Below, one piece after another: positions 53,264 through 61,464 of a stretch of DNA of 64,000 nucleotides. This DNA comes from SPCO01 sp964579825 (GTDB lineage: Bacteria > Chloroflexota > Limnocylindria > Limnocylindrales > CSP1-4): NCBI GenBank assembly GCA_964579825.1, contig CAZOHT010000001.1:1-64000 (forward strand), in the 5' to 3' direction. The notes beneath the pieces are model-generated. The model worked only from the letters and a program-made list of their open reading frames with translations. It was not told the origin of the DNA and made no database searches. Positions within the stretch are counted from its first letter, which is position 1; the number at the start of each line of letters is the position of its first letter. The position numbers and the translations under genes were made by a program.

Positions 53264-53908
53264 GTGCGCTTCGACGATGCGGTCGGGCGGTTGGCCCGAT
53301 TCCCGGACCCGCTCCCGAGCGGCGCCGCCGCCCTCATCCCGGTCCTGGTCGGGGCCGATGGGCCCGACGCTCGGCGACCGCGCTGGCCGACCGGCGAGCG
53401 ACCGATGCGGCCGGCCGGCGTCCTCGTCCTGCTCTTCCCGGATGCCGACGGCGTCGCCCGGGTCGTGCTGACCGAACGGGCCTCCCGCGATGGCCACCAC
53501 AGCGGGGAGGTAAGCCTCCCGGGCGGCAAGGCCGAGGCGCATGACGCCGACATCGCCGCGACCGCCCTGCGCGAGGCGGCGGAGGAGGTCGGGCTCGACG
53601 CGGCCGCGGCGGAGGTCGCCGTGGTCGGGCTCCTGGAGCGCTTCAGCATCCCGGTCAGCGACTTCGAGGTGACGCCGGTCGTCGCGGTCGCGAGGCATCA
53701 GCCGATCCTGGTCGCATCGGAGGCGGAGGTCGCCCGGATCGTCGTGCCGCCCGTCGCGGCCTTCCTGCCGGGCGCGCCGATCACGATCGTCGAGCGGACG
53801 ATCGGCGAGTGGCCGCTCCGCTATGGGGCGTACGACGTCGAGGGGCTGTCCGTATGGGGCGCGACCGCGCGGATCCTCAGCCAGCTCGGCGCGGTGCTGG
53901 CGTCGTGA
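53264..53908 (+). CDS. NUDIX hydrolase, CoA-pyrophosphatase (NudL) type
   Basis: A 214-residue NUDIX protein. The Nudix box is GGKAEAHDADIAATALREAAEEVGLD, and the preceding HHSGEVSLPGG matches the LLxxRxxxxxxHxGxxxFPGG region of CoA/acyl-CoA diphosphatases. ATRILSQL closes the fold. It starts at GTG four bases after the clpB stop and its own stop overlaps the GNAT GTG. Inclusion in a heat-shock operon is unusual; it may clear oxidised CoA. Confidence 0.85.
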   Translation: MRFDDAVGRLARFPDPLPSGAAALIPVLVGADGPDARRPRWPTGERPMRPAGVLVLLFPDADGVARVVLTERASRDGHHSGEVSLPGGKAEAHDADIAATALREAAEEVGLDAAAAEVAVVGLLERFSIPVSDFEVTPVVAVARHQPILVASEAEVARIVVPPVAAFLPGAPITIVERTIGEWPLRYGAYDVEGLSVWGATARILSQLGAVLAS

Positions 53909-54381
53909 CCGAGGCCCGTCCGGTCCTGATCCGCCGTGCCGAGGCGGCTGACGCGGTGGCGATCACCGAGCTGGTGGCGGACGCCTACGGGCGCTACGTC
54001 GAGCGGATCGGCCGCCTCCCGAAGCCGATGACCGCGGATCAGCTCGCCGCGGTCCGCGACCATGAGGTGTGGCTGGCCGTGGACGCCGTGGACGACACGC
54101 TGGCGGGCGTCCTCGAACTCATCGTCGTGCCGGGATCGTTCTTCATCGAGAACGTCGCGGTCGCGCCGAGCCGCCAGGGAGTCGGCCTCGGACGCCAGCT
54201 GCTGGACCTCGCCGAGTCCGAGGCGCGCCGGCGCGGCTACGACGCGATCGGGCTCGAGACGAACGAGCGATTCGTCGAGAACCTCGCGATCTATGCGCGG
54301 CGCGGCTACGTCGAGACGGGCCGGACGCTCGTCGGGGGCACGGCGGTCATCCAGCTCACCAAGCGCCTCGACGACGTCTGA
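53905..54381 (+). CDS. GNAT-family N-acetyltransferase, end of heat-shock operon
   Basis: A 158-residue GNAT. VLIRRAEAADAVAITELVADAYGRYVERIGRLPKPM is the N-terminus and IENVAVAPSRQGVGLGRQLLDLAESEARRRG carries the acetyl-CoA loop RQGVGLG, followed by NERFVENLAIYARRGYVETGR. The PM(T)AD(Q) segment after the first helix is common in uncharacterised members of this subgroup. GTG 53905 overlaps the NUDIX stop. The last gene before a repeat-rich intergenic region; substrate unknown. Confidence 0.88.
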   Translation: MTEARPVLIRRAEAADAVAITELVADAYGRYVERIGRLPKPMTADQLAAVRDHEVWLAVDAVDDTLAGVLELIVVPGSFFIENVAVAPSRQGVGLGRQLLDLAESEARRRGYDAIGLETNERFVENLAIYARRGYVETGRTLVGGTAVIQLTKRLDDV

Positions 54382-54423
54382 GCCGGCGGCCGGAACGGGG
54401 CCAGCGAGGGGGGGCTGGCGGCA

Positions 54424-54525
54424 GGCAGCCACGGATCCATCCCGCGTCCGGAGCCAGGAGCCGGCAGTCACCGATCCAGCCGGCGGCCGGAGGCAGGGGT
54501 CGGCAGCCACCGATCCAGCCCGCTC
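54424..54525. repeat. 39-bp tandem repeat (about 2.6 units)
   Basis: Units start at 54424, 54463 and 54502, each opening GGCAG(C/T)CAC(C/G)GATCCA. The second half differs slightly between the first two units. Located after the GNAT gene, in the convergent intergenic region 54382-54927 that has no gene. Confidence 0.75.
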
Positions 54526-54528
54526 CTT

Positions 54529-54598
54529 GTCAGATGCTGTCCCGGCCAGCACGTGGCGCCGCGTTTCCGTCAACTGCTGGGTGGGCACGGCATCTGAC
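54529..54598. repeat. Dispersed 40-41 bp intergenic repeat, locus B
   Basis: A second copy of the repeat found at 33227-33322: units at 54529 and 54569. In addition, GTCAGATGC at 54529-54537 is matched inverted by GCATCTGAC at 54590-54598, and AGCATCTGACT recurs at 54672-54682 and 54743-54753. The mixed direct and inverted copies resemble a REP/BIME-type element. Confidence 0.7.
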
Positions 54599-54640
54599 GA
54601 TCACAGGAGCGTCGATCGTCGGGATGGGGCCTGTCCAGGT

Positions 54641-54770
54641 CGCGCTCGGTCGTCCCGTGCTGCCTGGAGCAGCATCTGACTCGACGTGGTCGGGCCTGGC
54701 GCGAGAGGCCGGCGCGCTCGGTCGTCCAGTGCCGGTTCGAGCAGCATCTGACTGAACGGTCGGGCCTGGC
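54641..54770. repeat. 72-bp imperfect tandem repeat (about 1.8 units)
   Basis: CGCGCTCGGTCGTCC begins at 54641 and again at 54713. Each unit then carries AGCAGCATCTGACT and ends with GGTCGGGCCTGGCGC. The two units differ mainly in the CTGCCTGG/CGGTTCG segment. No coding potential is seen. Confidence 0.7.
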
Positions 54771-54840
54771 GCCGCAACGTGCGGGCGGCACGCGGAAGGC
54801 ATCGTCCAGGTCCGGGATGTCGCGACCGCAAACGGGCGGG

Positions 54841-54949
54841 TCAGGCTCGCGTCAGGTCAGGTCGGCTCGCCGCTTGCGTCAGGTCAGGTCGGCTCGCCGC
54901 TCGCGTCAGGTCGGCTCGCCGCTCGCGTCAGGTCGGCTCGCCGCTCGCG
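54841..54949. repeat. 22/27-bp tandem repeat formed from the cupin gene's 3' end
   Basis: Units at 54852-54878 and 54879-54905 (27 bases each, with an extra TCAGG), 54906-54927 and 54928-54949 (22 bases each), plus a partial unit from 54841. Read on the minus strand, each 22-base unit encodes A-S-G-E-P-T followed by the stop TGA. The last unit is the actual end of the cupin gene; the others lie beyond its stop codon. Confidence 0.85.
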
Positions 54950-55392
54950 TGGTCGGGCGTGATCGTGTGGCCGTCATCGGTGAGTGCGCCTTCGCCACGG
55001 GCGGCCGGGGTCCCCTCGGCCGCGAGGGCGAGGGCCTGACCGTCAAGGACGACCTGGTCGTCCGCGCCGGCGAACTCGACGACGAACGCGCGCATCTCCG
55101 AGTGCTCGGTCCACGCCGCATGGGTGAGGTCCGCGGGCCACAGGACGGCCTCGCCGGCCGCCACACGGGCCCGCTCGTCCCCGACCCCGACCCAGCCGCC
55201 GCCTTCGATCACGATGAACCAGGTCGTGTTCGGGTTGGCGTGAGGCTCGATCCGCGCGCCGCGCGAGAACGCCAGTTCGCTGACGACACCGCGCGCATCC
55301 GAATGGATGACCTGCCCGGTCAGCCCATGTGTCCCGATCGGCCCATCCGGCCGACGATGGCCGACACCGAAGCGGCGGATCTCGATGGGCAC
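54928..55392 (-). CDS. Cupin-domain protein
   Basis: A 154-residue single-cupin protein. The beta-barrel motif region reads SRGARIEPHANPNTTWFIVIEGGGWVGVGDERARVAAGEAVLWPADLTHAAWTEHSEMRAF, with candidate metal ligands in the first (H-x-N, E) and second (H) cupin motifs. GTG 55392 is chosen as it follows the upstream stop; a GTG at 55443 would overlap the upstream gene. The C-terminal ASGEPT is encoded by the tandem repeat unit described at 54841-54949. Metal-dependent function unknown. Confidence 0.75.
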   Translation of the reverse strand: MPIEIRRFGVGHRRPDGPIGTHGLTGQVIHSDARGVVSELAFSRGARIEPHANPNTTWFIVIEGGGWVGVGDERARVAAGEAVLWPADLTHAAWTEHSEMRAFVVEFAGADDQVVLDGQALALAAEGTPAARGEGALTDDGHTITPDHASGEPT

Positions 55393-55414
55393 GTCGCGCT
55401 CGTCGGCGGGACGG

Positions 55415-55849
55415 TCAGCGCCGGCGGCGCTGCCGGCGGCCACCGCGCTTGCGGATCGTCGCGTCCGGGTCGCTGAACTTCCGGGCCGAGGCGTACTTCT
55501 GCTTGGCCAACTGCTTCTCGTAGGCCGCGAGGAACGGCGGGAAGCGCCGGAACCGGACCCAGATCAGCGTCCCGATCCCGGCGATCTCGATCGCCAACAC
55601 CAGGAAGAAGTCGAACACGAACACGCACGCGATCAGGATCATGCTGAACGTGATCAACCCGGTCCACCAGATCCACTCCCACATCTCGAGGTATGGGGCG
55701 TGGCGATGGAGAGCCCGCGTCCGGGTGATGTACAGGACGATCAGGACGATCAGGAGGCCGAGCGCGGCGATCCAGGTCAGGTTGAACAGATCCGGGAAGT
55801 TCCGCCGGTTGAACGACTCGAACAGGTATTCCCAGGGAGGCAGTGTCAC
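55415..55849 (-). CDS. Small membrane protein with basic C-terminus
   Basis: A 144-residue protein with three hydrophobic helices (about 24-40, 60-80 and 78-98) and a basic tail ending in GGRRQRRRR. The N-terminus TLPPWEYLFESFNRRNFPDLFNLTWIAALGLL is amphipathic and aromatic. GTG 55849 is the first plausible start, 156 bp from the divergent purH. No named family recognised. It ends 22 bp before the cupin gene on the same strand. Confidence 0.65.
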   Translation of the reverse strand: MTLPPWEYLFESFNRRNFPDLFNLTWIAALGLLIVLIVLYITRTRALHRHAPYLEMWEWIWWTGLITFSMILIACVFVFDFFLVLAIEIAGIGTLIWVRFRRFPPFLAAYEKQLAKQKYASARKFSDPDATIRKRGGRRQRRRR

Positions 55850-56005
55850 GCGGACGGTCTCCGTTGCGCGGGTGGATGGGACGGTCGGAGTATGCCATGC
55901 CGCACGGTATACTCGGCCCGACGGTCGCGGTGACAACCCGGCCCGCCCGGCCGCGCGCCCAAGCAGCGCCGCCGACGCATCGCCTGCTCGGGGAGGAGAA
56001 ACCGG

Positions 56006-57553
56006 TTGCGAGCCCTGCTGTCGGTGGCGAACCGCGACGGGATCGCCGCACTGGCCCGCGATCTGCGTGCGCTGGATGTGGAGCTCTTCGCGACGGACGG
56101 GACGCGTGAGTTCCTGGTCGCCGAAGGCGTCGACGTCGCGTCCGTCGCCGACCTGACATCGGGCGAGCCGACCGTCGGTGGCCAGGTCAAGACCTTCCAC
56201 CACGCCGTCTACGCCGGCATCCTCGCCCGTCGCGATGTCCCAGCCCAGCTCGCGGAACTCGAAGCGCAGGGCATCGGGCTGATCGACCTCGTCGTCGTGA
56301 ACGTGAAGCCGTTCGCGCCGGCGATCGGCGTGAAGCTCATCGGCCTGGACGAGGCGATCGAGATGATCGACGTCGCCGGGGCCGCCCTCCTCGGAGCCGC
56401 CGCGCGCAATGCCGCCGGGGTGGCCGCTGTCGCCGATCCGGCCCACTACGCGCGAGTCACCAACGAGATCCGAGAGATGGGCCAGGTGAGCCCGGAGACG
56501 CGGGCGCAGCTCGCGGCCGAGGCCTTCAGCACGGTCGCCGCGTATCACGCGGAGATCGCCGCCTACCTCAACCAGATCTCGGGCAACACGTTCCCGCGTC
56601 GCCTGGCGATCGTCCTCGAGAAGGTGGACGACCTGCGCTACGGCGAGAACCCACACCAGCGGGCGGCGTTCTACCGCGAGACGACGCATCGGAGCGGCAC
56701 GCTGGCCGACGCGACCCGGATCGCCGGCGACCTGCCCAGCTTCAACAACCTGATGGATCTGGACGCGGCGTACCGGATCGCGCGCGACTACACGGCCCCG
56801 ACCGTCGCGATCGTCAAGCACACGGACCCGGTCGGCCTGGCGTCACACGACGAGTTGGTCGAGGCGTATCGGCACGCCCTCGAGACCGACCCGGTCGCCT
56901 CGTTCGGTGGCATCGTCGGCGTGAACCGCGAACTCGACGGCGCCACCGCCCGCGAGATCGCGGCGAACGCGTACGAGGCGGTCGTCGCCCCGTCGTACAG
57001 CCAGTCCGCCCTCGGGATCCTGCGCGCCAAGCACGGGCTGGAGATCCTCGCGGTCCCGCCCGACCCGACCGAGGGCATGCGCGACTACGGCATCGCCAAC
57101 CTGGACTTCAAGCGCGTCGCCGGCGGCCTGCTCGTCGAGAGCCTGGACGACCTGGGCCTCGATCGCGGCCGCCTGCAGGTCGTGACCCAGCGCCGGCCGA
57201 CGCTCGAGGAGTTGACCGACCTCCTGTTCGCCTGGCGGGCCGTCCGCCATGTCCGCTCGAATGCGATCGTCCTCGCCCGCAACGGCGCGACGGTCGGGAT
57301 CGGCGCGGCGCAGGCCTCGCGCCAGGTGTCGGTCGAGATCGCGCTCCGGCGCGCGGGCGACCGCGCGAAGCTGTCGGTCATGGCGTCGGACGCCTACTTC
57401 CCGTTCCCGGATGGCATCGCCGCCGCCGCGAACGCCGGCATCACCGCGATCATCCAGCCGGGCGGATCCATCCGTGACGAGATGGCGATCGAGGTCGCGG
57501 ACCGCCATCACCTGGCCATGGTCTTCACCGGACGACGTCACTTCCGACACTGA
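56006..57553 (+). CDS. purH: Bifunctional AICAR transformylase/IMP cyclohydrolase PurH
   Basis: A 515-residue PurH catalysing the last two steps of IMP synthesis. The N-terminal IMP cyclohydrolase domain starts ALLSVANRDGIAALARDL. The transformylase domain has LRYGENPHQRAAFY, the KH pair in IVKHTDPVGLA (the family motif is usually KHTNPCGVA), RSNAIVLARNGATVGIGAAQASRQVS and the C-terminal DAYFPFPDGI. Start is TTG 56006 with GGGAGGAG nine bases upstream. TATACT at 55908-55913 is a possible -10. The Cys-to-Val and Asn-to-Asp changes in the KHTN motif are unusual. Confidence 0.95.
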   Translation: MRALLSVANRDGIAALARDLRALDVELFATDGTREFLVAEGVDVASVADLTSGEPTVGGQVKTFHHAVYAGILARRDVPAQLAELEAQGIGLIDLVVVNVKPFAPAIGVKLIGLDEAIEMIDVAGAALLGAAARNAAGVAAVADPAHYARVTNEIREMGQVSPETRAQLAAEAFSTVAAYHAEIAAYLNQISGNTFPRRLAIVLEKVDDLRYGENPHQRAAFYRETTHRSGTLADATRIAGDLPSFNNLMDLDAAYRIARDYTAPTVAIVKHTDPVGLASHDELVEAYRHALETDPVASFGGIVGVNRELDGATAREIAANAYEAVVAPSYSQSALGILRAKHGLEILAVPPDPTEGMRDYGIANLDFKRVAGGLLVESLDDLGLDRGRLQVVTQRRPTLEELTDLLFAWRAVRHVRSNAIVLARNGATVGIGAAQASRQVSVEIALRRAGDRAKLSVMASDAYFPFPDGIAAAANAGITAIIQPGGSIRDEMAIEVADRHHLAMVFTGRRHFRH

Positions 57554-57566
57554 CCGGGAGGTCGCC

Positions 57567-58547
57567 ATGGAACAGTTGCTCGCCCTCGACATGGCCCGGG
57601 TCACCGAGGACGCCGCCATCGCGTCGGCGCGCTCGATGGGCCGCGGCGACCGCAACGGCGCGGACAAGCTCGCGACCGAGGCCATGCGCCGGACGATGGA
57701 CGAGATCGACTTCGCCGGCCGGATCGTCATCGGCGAGGGCGAGCGCGACAAGGCCCCGATGCTCTACATCGGCGAGGAGGTCGGCCAGGCCTGGCGTGAT
57801 TCGGATGCGCCACGCGTCGATATCGCCGTCGATCCGCTGGAAGGCACGAACCTTGTCGCCCACGGGCAGGCCGGGGCGATCACCGTGCTCGCCGCCTCCG
57901 AAGCCGGCGGCCTGACCCACGCGCCCGACACGTACATGGAGAAGCTGTGCGTCGGGCCGGTCGTGGCCGGCCGGGTGGACATCCGCGAATCGCCCACGGA
58001 GAACCTCGGCCGCATCGCCGAGGCGCTGGGGCGGCGCGTCGGCGACATCACGGTGGTCATCCTGGAGCGACCCCGACACGACGCACTCATCGCCGAGGTC
58101 CGCGAGGCCGGGGCCCGGATCAAGCTCATCGGGGACGGGGACCTGTCGGCGGCGATCAGCTGCGCCGTGTCCGGCACCGGCGTGCACGCGGTGATGGGCA
58201 CCGGGGGCGCGCCGGAGGGTGTCATCACCGCTGCCGCGCTGCGCTGTCTTGGTGGCGAGATCCAGGCCCGTTTCCGCTATCGGAGCGACGACGAACGCGA
58301 GCGCGGCGCCCGGATGGGCCACGGTGACGAGGATCGCGTGTACATGACCGAGGATCTCGCACCGGGCGAGAACCTGGTCTTCGCGGCGACCGGGGTGACC
58401 GCCGGCGACCTCCTCCAGGGCGTTCGTTTCTTCGGTGGCGGCGCCCGGACCCATACGCTGACGATGGCGTACCAGGCCAAACAGGTCCGCTTCATCGACA
58501 CCGTCCACATGTTCGACCGGACCAGCCCGCCGCGCGTCCGGCTGTAG
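57567..58547 (+). CDS. glpX: Fructose-1,6-bisphosphatase class II (GlpX)
   Basis: A 326-residue GlpX. IVIGEGERDKAPMLYIGEEVG and VDIAVDPLEGTNLVAHGQ are the metal- and phosphate-binding segments, and EGVITAAALRCLGGEIQARF is conserved further on. It dephosphorylates fructose 1,6-bisphosphate in gluconeogenesis. ATG 57567 follows GGGAGG and lies 13 bp after purH, so it is in the same operon. The first class II enzyme found between purine and tryptophan-catabolism genes in this window. Confidence 0.93.
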   Translation: MEQLLALDMARVTEDAAIASARSMGRGDRNGADKLATEAMRRTMDEIDFAGRIVIGEGERDKAPMLYIGEEVGQAWRDSDAPRVDIAVDPLEGTNLVAHGQAGAITVLAASEAGGLTHAPDTYMEKLCVGPVVAGRVDIRESPTENLGRIAEALGRRVGDITVVILERPRHDALIAEVREAGARIKLIGDGDLSAAISCAVSGTGVHAVMGTGGAPEGVITAAALRCLGGEIQARFRYRSDDERERGARMGHGDEDRVYMTEDLAPGENLVFAATGVTAGDLLQGVRFFGGGARTHTLTMAYQAKQVRFIDTVHMFDRTSPPRVRL

Positions 58548-58593
58548 TCGCGGACGACGGTCCGCTCGGAACGACGACTGGGAGGCACCCGCC

Positions 58594-59118
58594 ATGGCAC
58601 TCGACGCGATCAACCTCGCCGAATGGATCGAAGCTAATCGCGACTCGCTGAAGCCGCCGGTCGGCAACAAGCTCCTGTACGGGGACGGCGAGTTCCAGGT
58701 CATGATCGTGGCTGGTCCGAACACCCGGCGCGACTTCCATTGCGAACCTGGCGAGGAGCTGTTCTACCAGCTGAAGGGCGACATCCTGCTCAAGCTCATC
58801 GAGGACGGCGTCCCGCGCGACGTGATCATCCACGAGGGCGACACGTTCCTGCTCCCGGCCAACACGATCCACTCGCCGCGCCGCCCGGCCGGCACGCTGG
58901 GCATGGTCGTCGAGCGCCAGCGCACCGAGGACGAGGAGGAGACGATCACCTGGTACTGCGAGACCTGCGGGAACATGCTGTACCAGTTCAAGGGCGTCAT
59001 CACGGACCTCGGGACGCAGCTGAAGCCGGTCATGGACGCGTTCTGGGCCACGCCCGAGCTCCATACGTGCACGGTCTGCGGCGCGGTCATGCCGCCCCCG
59101 ACGCCCGCGACGCTCTGA
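58594..59118 (+). CDS. nbaC: 3-hydroxyanthranilate 3,4-dioxygenase
   Basis: A 174-residue cupin dioxygenase that opens the ring of 3-hydroxyanthranilate to 2-amino-3-carboxymuconate semialdehyde. Iron ligands H49, E55 and H93 match the bacterial enzyme, within FHCEPGEELFYQLKGD and NTIHSPRRP. The C-terminal rubredoxin-like zinc/iron module has CETCG and CTVCG, a feature of the bacterial form. ATG 58594 has GGGAGG upstream. First gene of the aromatic-ring-cleavage block; eight bases precede the next gene. Confidence 0.95.
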   Translation: MALDAINLAEWIEANRDSLKPPVGNKLLYGDGEFQVMIVAGPNTRRDFHCEPGEELFYQLKGDILLKLIEDGVPRDVIIHEGDTFLLPANTIHSPRRPAGTLGMVVERQRTEDEEETITWYCETCGNMLYQFKGVITDLGTQLKPVMDAFWATPELHTCTVCGAVMPPPTPATL

Positions 59119-59125
59119 GCCGTCC

Positions 59126-60202
59126 GTGCCGCTGGATCGGATCGACGTCCATACCCACATCCTGCCGCCGGCGTGGCCGGACCTGCGGGCACGGTTCGGG
59201 TACGGCGGCTGGCCGCAGCTCGAGCCGCTCGGCCCGCGACGCGCACGCATCGTCATCGACGGCCGCTCCTTCCGCGAGATCGACGACGACTGCTGGGATC
59301 CGGCGGTCCGCCTGGACGATTGCGACCGGACGGGGGTCCAGCTCCAGGTCCTTTCCACCGTCCCGGTGATGTTCGCGTACGACAAGCCGGCGGCCGACGC
59401 CGCGGTCGTCGCGCGGCTGCTGAACGACCACCTCGCGGCGGTCGTGGCCGACGGCGCGGGGCGGTTCGCGGGCCTCGGCACGATCCCGCTCCAGGATGCG
59501 GACCTGGCCATCGCCGAGCTGGAACGGTGCGTGACGGGGCTCGGCCTTGACGGGGTCCAGATCGGGACGCACGTGGGCGAACGGGACCTGGACGATCCGG
59601 CCATCGAGGCCGTCCTGGCCGCTGCGGATGCCCTGGGAGCGGCCGTCTTCGTCCACCCATGGGACATGCTGGCGCCGGAACGGATGACCCGGCACTGGCT
59701 ACCGTGGCTCGTGGGGATGCCCGCCGAGCTGGCCCTCGCGATCGCCTCGGTCGTGCTGGGCGGCGTCCTCGACCGGCATCCGTCGCTGCGCCTCCTGTTC
59801 GCCCACGGCGGCGGCGCGTTCCCGGGTCTCCTCGGACGGGTGGAGGCCGGCTTCCACGCGCGCCCGGACCTGGCCGCGACGGCGACCGACACGGAGCCGC
59901 GCGACGCCGTCCGGCGGATCTTCGTGGACTCGCTCGTCCATGACGCCGACACGCTCCGGTTCGTGGCCGGGATCGTCGGGGCGGATCGGGTGGCACTCGG
60001 GACCGACTACCCGTTCCCGCTCGGCGAGGCCGTCCCAGGCGCCACGATCGAGGCGTTCACCGAGCTGGCCCCGGCATCCCGGGAGCGGATGTTACGCAGC
60101 ACGGCGCTCGCGTTCCTCGGACGGTCGGTGGGACCGACGACGGGTGCTGCGGACGGTCCGGCCACGGACGCGGCCGGCGGTCCGGCCGTGGCCGCGCGAT
60201 GA
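59126..60202 (+). CDS. nbaD: 2-amino-3-carboxymuconate-6-semialdehyde decarboxylase (ACMSD)
   Basis: A 358-residue amidohydrolase-superfamily decarboxylase. Zinc ligands H9-x-H11 (DVHTH) are at the N-terminus; FVHPWDM gives the next histidine and ALGTDYPFPLGE the C-terminal aspartate. It converts ACMS to 2-aminomuconate semialdehyde. GTG start eight bases after HAAO; the C-terminal ~25 residues are low-complexity Gly/Ala-rich. It overlaps kynU by ATGA. Confidence 0.92.
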   Translation: MPLDRIDVHTHILPPAWPDLRARFGYGGWPQLEPLGPRRARIVIDGRSFREIDDDCWDPAVRLDDCDRTGVQLQVLSTVPVMFAYDKPAADAAVVARLLNDHLAAVVADGAGRFAGLGTIPLQDADLAIAELERCVTGLGLDGVQIGTHVGERDLDDPAIEAVLAAADALGAAVFVHPWDMLAPERMTRHWLPWLVGMPAELALAIASVVLGGVLDRHPSLRLLFAHGGGAFPGLLGRVEAGFHARPDLAATATDTEPRDAVRRIFVDSLVHDADTLRFVAGIVGADRVALGTDYPFPLGEAVPGATIEAFTELAPASRERMLRSTALAFLGRSVGPTTGAADGPATDAAGGPAVAAR

Positions 60203-61464
60203 CCGCCGAGGCGAGCGTGCGGACCGACGAGGCGTTCGCCCTCGAGCTGGACGCCGCCGACCCGCTCGCCCCGAACCGCGCCCGCTTCCACCTGCCGGTG
60301 GGCCTCGACGGTTCCCCGCGGATCTACCTCGCCGGCCAGTCCCTCGGCGCCCAGCCGAAGACCGCTCGTGCGGCGGTCGAGGCCGAACTCGATGCCTGGG
60401 CCCGATATGGCGTCGAGGGCCACTTCCACGAAGGCGCGACGTGGGTCGCGTTTGACGAACCCCTGCGCGAACCCACGGCTCGGCTCGTCGGGGCGCGACC
60501 GAGCGAGGTCGCGACCCTCAACACCCTGACCGTGAACCTGCATCTCCTGCTGGCCTCGTTCTTCCGGCCCAGCCGCGGGCGGACCAAGCTGCTCATCGAC
60601 GCGCCCACCTTCCCGTCCGATCGGTACGCGGTCGAGTCGCAGCTGATCCACCACGGCCTCGACCCCGCCGAGCACCTTGTCATCGTCGGTCCCCGCGAGG
60701 GCGAGACCACGGTCCGAACGGAGGATCTCGGGGCCGCCATCCACGAGCACCGCGACCAGCTCGCGGTCGCCCTCCTCGCCGGCGTCAACTACGCCACCGG
60801 CCAGGTCCACGACATCCCGCGGCTGACGGCGGCGGTCCATGCCGCCGGCGCACTCGCCGGGTGGCAGCTCGCCCACTCCGCCGGGAACGTGCCGCTCGCG
60901 CTCCACGACTGGGACGTCGACTTCGCGATGTGGTGCACGTACAAGTACCTGTGCGGCGGACCGGGCTCGATCGCCCAGATCTTCGTCAACGAGCGCCACG
61001 GCGCCGATCCGACCGTGCCACGCCTGTCGGGCTGGTTCGGCAACGCGCTCTCGACGCGGTTCCGCATGGCCGAGACGTTCGATCCCGCCCGCGGCGCCGA
61101 CGGCTGGCAGCTCTCGAACCCGCCGATCCTCGCCCTCGCGCCGGTCCGCGCGTCGATCGCGATCTTCGACGAGGTCGGGATGCCGGCGCTTCGGGCGAAG
61201 ACGTTGCGACTGACGCCCTACCTCGCCGCGCTCATCGATTCGGTCGGCGGGGTCGAGATCGTCACGCCGCGCGAGCCGGACGCCCACGGCGCCCAGCTCA
61301 GCCTACGGCTGCCGGACGCGAAACGGCGCCTGGCGCGCCTGGAGGCTGCCGGCGTCGTCGCCGACTTCCGCGAGCCCGACATCATCCGGGTCGCCCCGGT
61401 CCCGATGTACAACTCCTTCCACGACGCCTGGCGATTCGCCCAGGCCCTCTCGGAGACCGCGTGA
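60199..61464 (+). CDS. kynU: Kynureninase
   Basis: A 421-residue PLP enzyme cleaving kynurenine or 3-hydroxykynurenine to (3-hydroxy)anthranilate and alanine. FHLPVGLDGSPRIYLAGQSLGAQP is the family N-terminus, and the PLP lysine is K249 in FAMWCTYKYLCGGPGS. Substrate-binding WFGNALSTRFRMAETFDPARGADGWQLSNPPIL is intact. The usual DLAHAAGN is QLAHSAGN here. ATG 60199 overlaps ACMSD and its stop overlaps the dehydrogenase GTG. Confidence 0.93.
   Translation: MTAEASVRTDEAFALELDAADPLAPNRARFHLPVGLDGSPRIYLAGQSLGAQPKTARAAVEAELDAWARYGVEGHFHEGATWVAFDEPLREPTARLVGARPSEVATLNTLTVNLHLLLASFFRPSRGRTKLLIDAPTFPSDRYAVESQLIHHGLDPAEHLVIVGPREGETTVRTEDLGAAIHEHRDQLAVALLAGVNYATGQVHDIPRLTAAVHAAGALAGWQLAHSAGNVPLALHDWDVDFAMWCTYKYLCGGPGSIAQIFVNERHGADPTVPRLSGWFGNALSTRFRMAETFDPARGADGWQLSNPPILALAPVRASIAIFDEVGMPALRAKTLRLTPYLAALIDSVGGVEIVTPREPDAHGAQLSLRLPDAKRRLARLEAAGVVADFREPDIIRVAPVPMYNSFHDAWRFAQALSETA

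Noticed and set aside
50494..53649. 1051-residue open frame on the minus strand opposite clpB
   Set aside because: Shadow of ClpB; composition is Arg/Leu/Asp-rich without recognisable motifs, and it spans two real genes.
54382..54927. CRISPR array in the repeat-rich region
   Set aside because: Repeat units are directly adjacent or of changing length, with no constant repeat separated by unique spacers, and there are no cas genes nearby.
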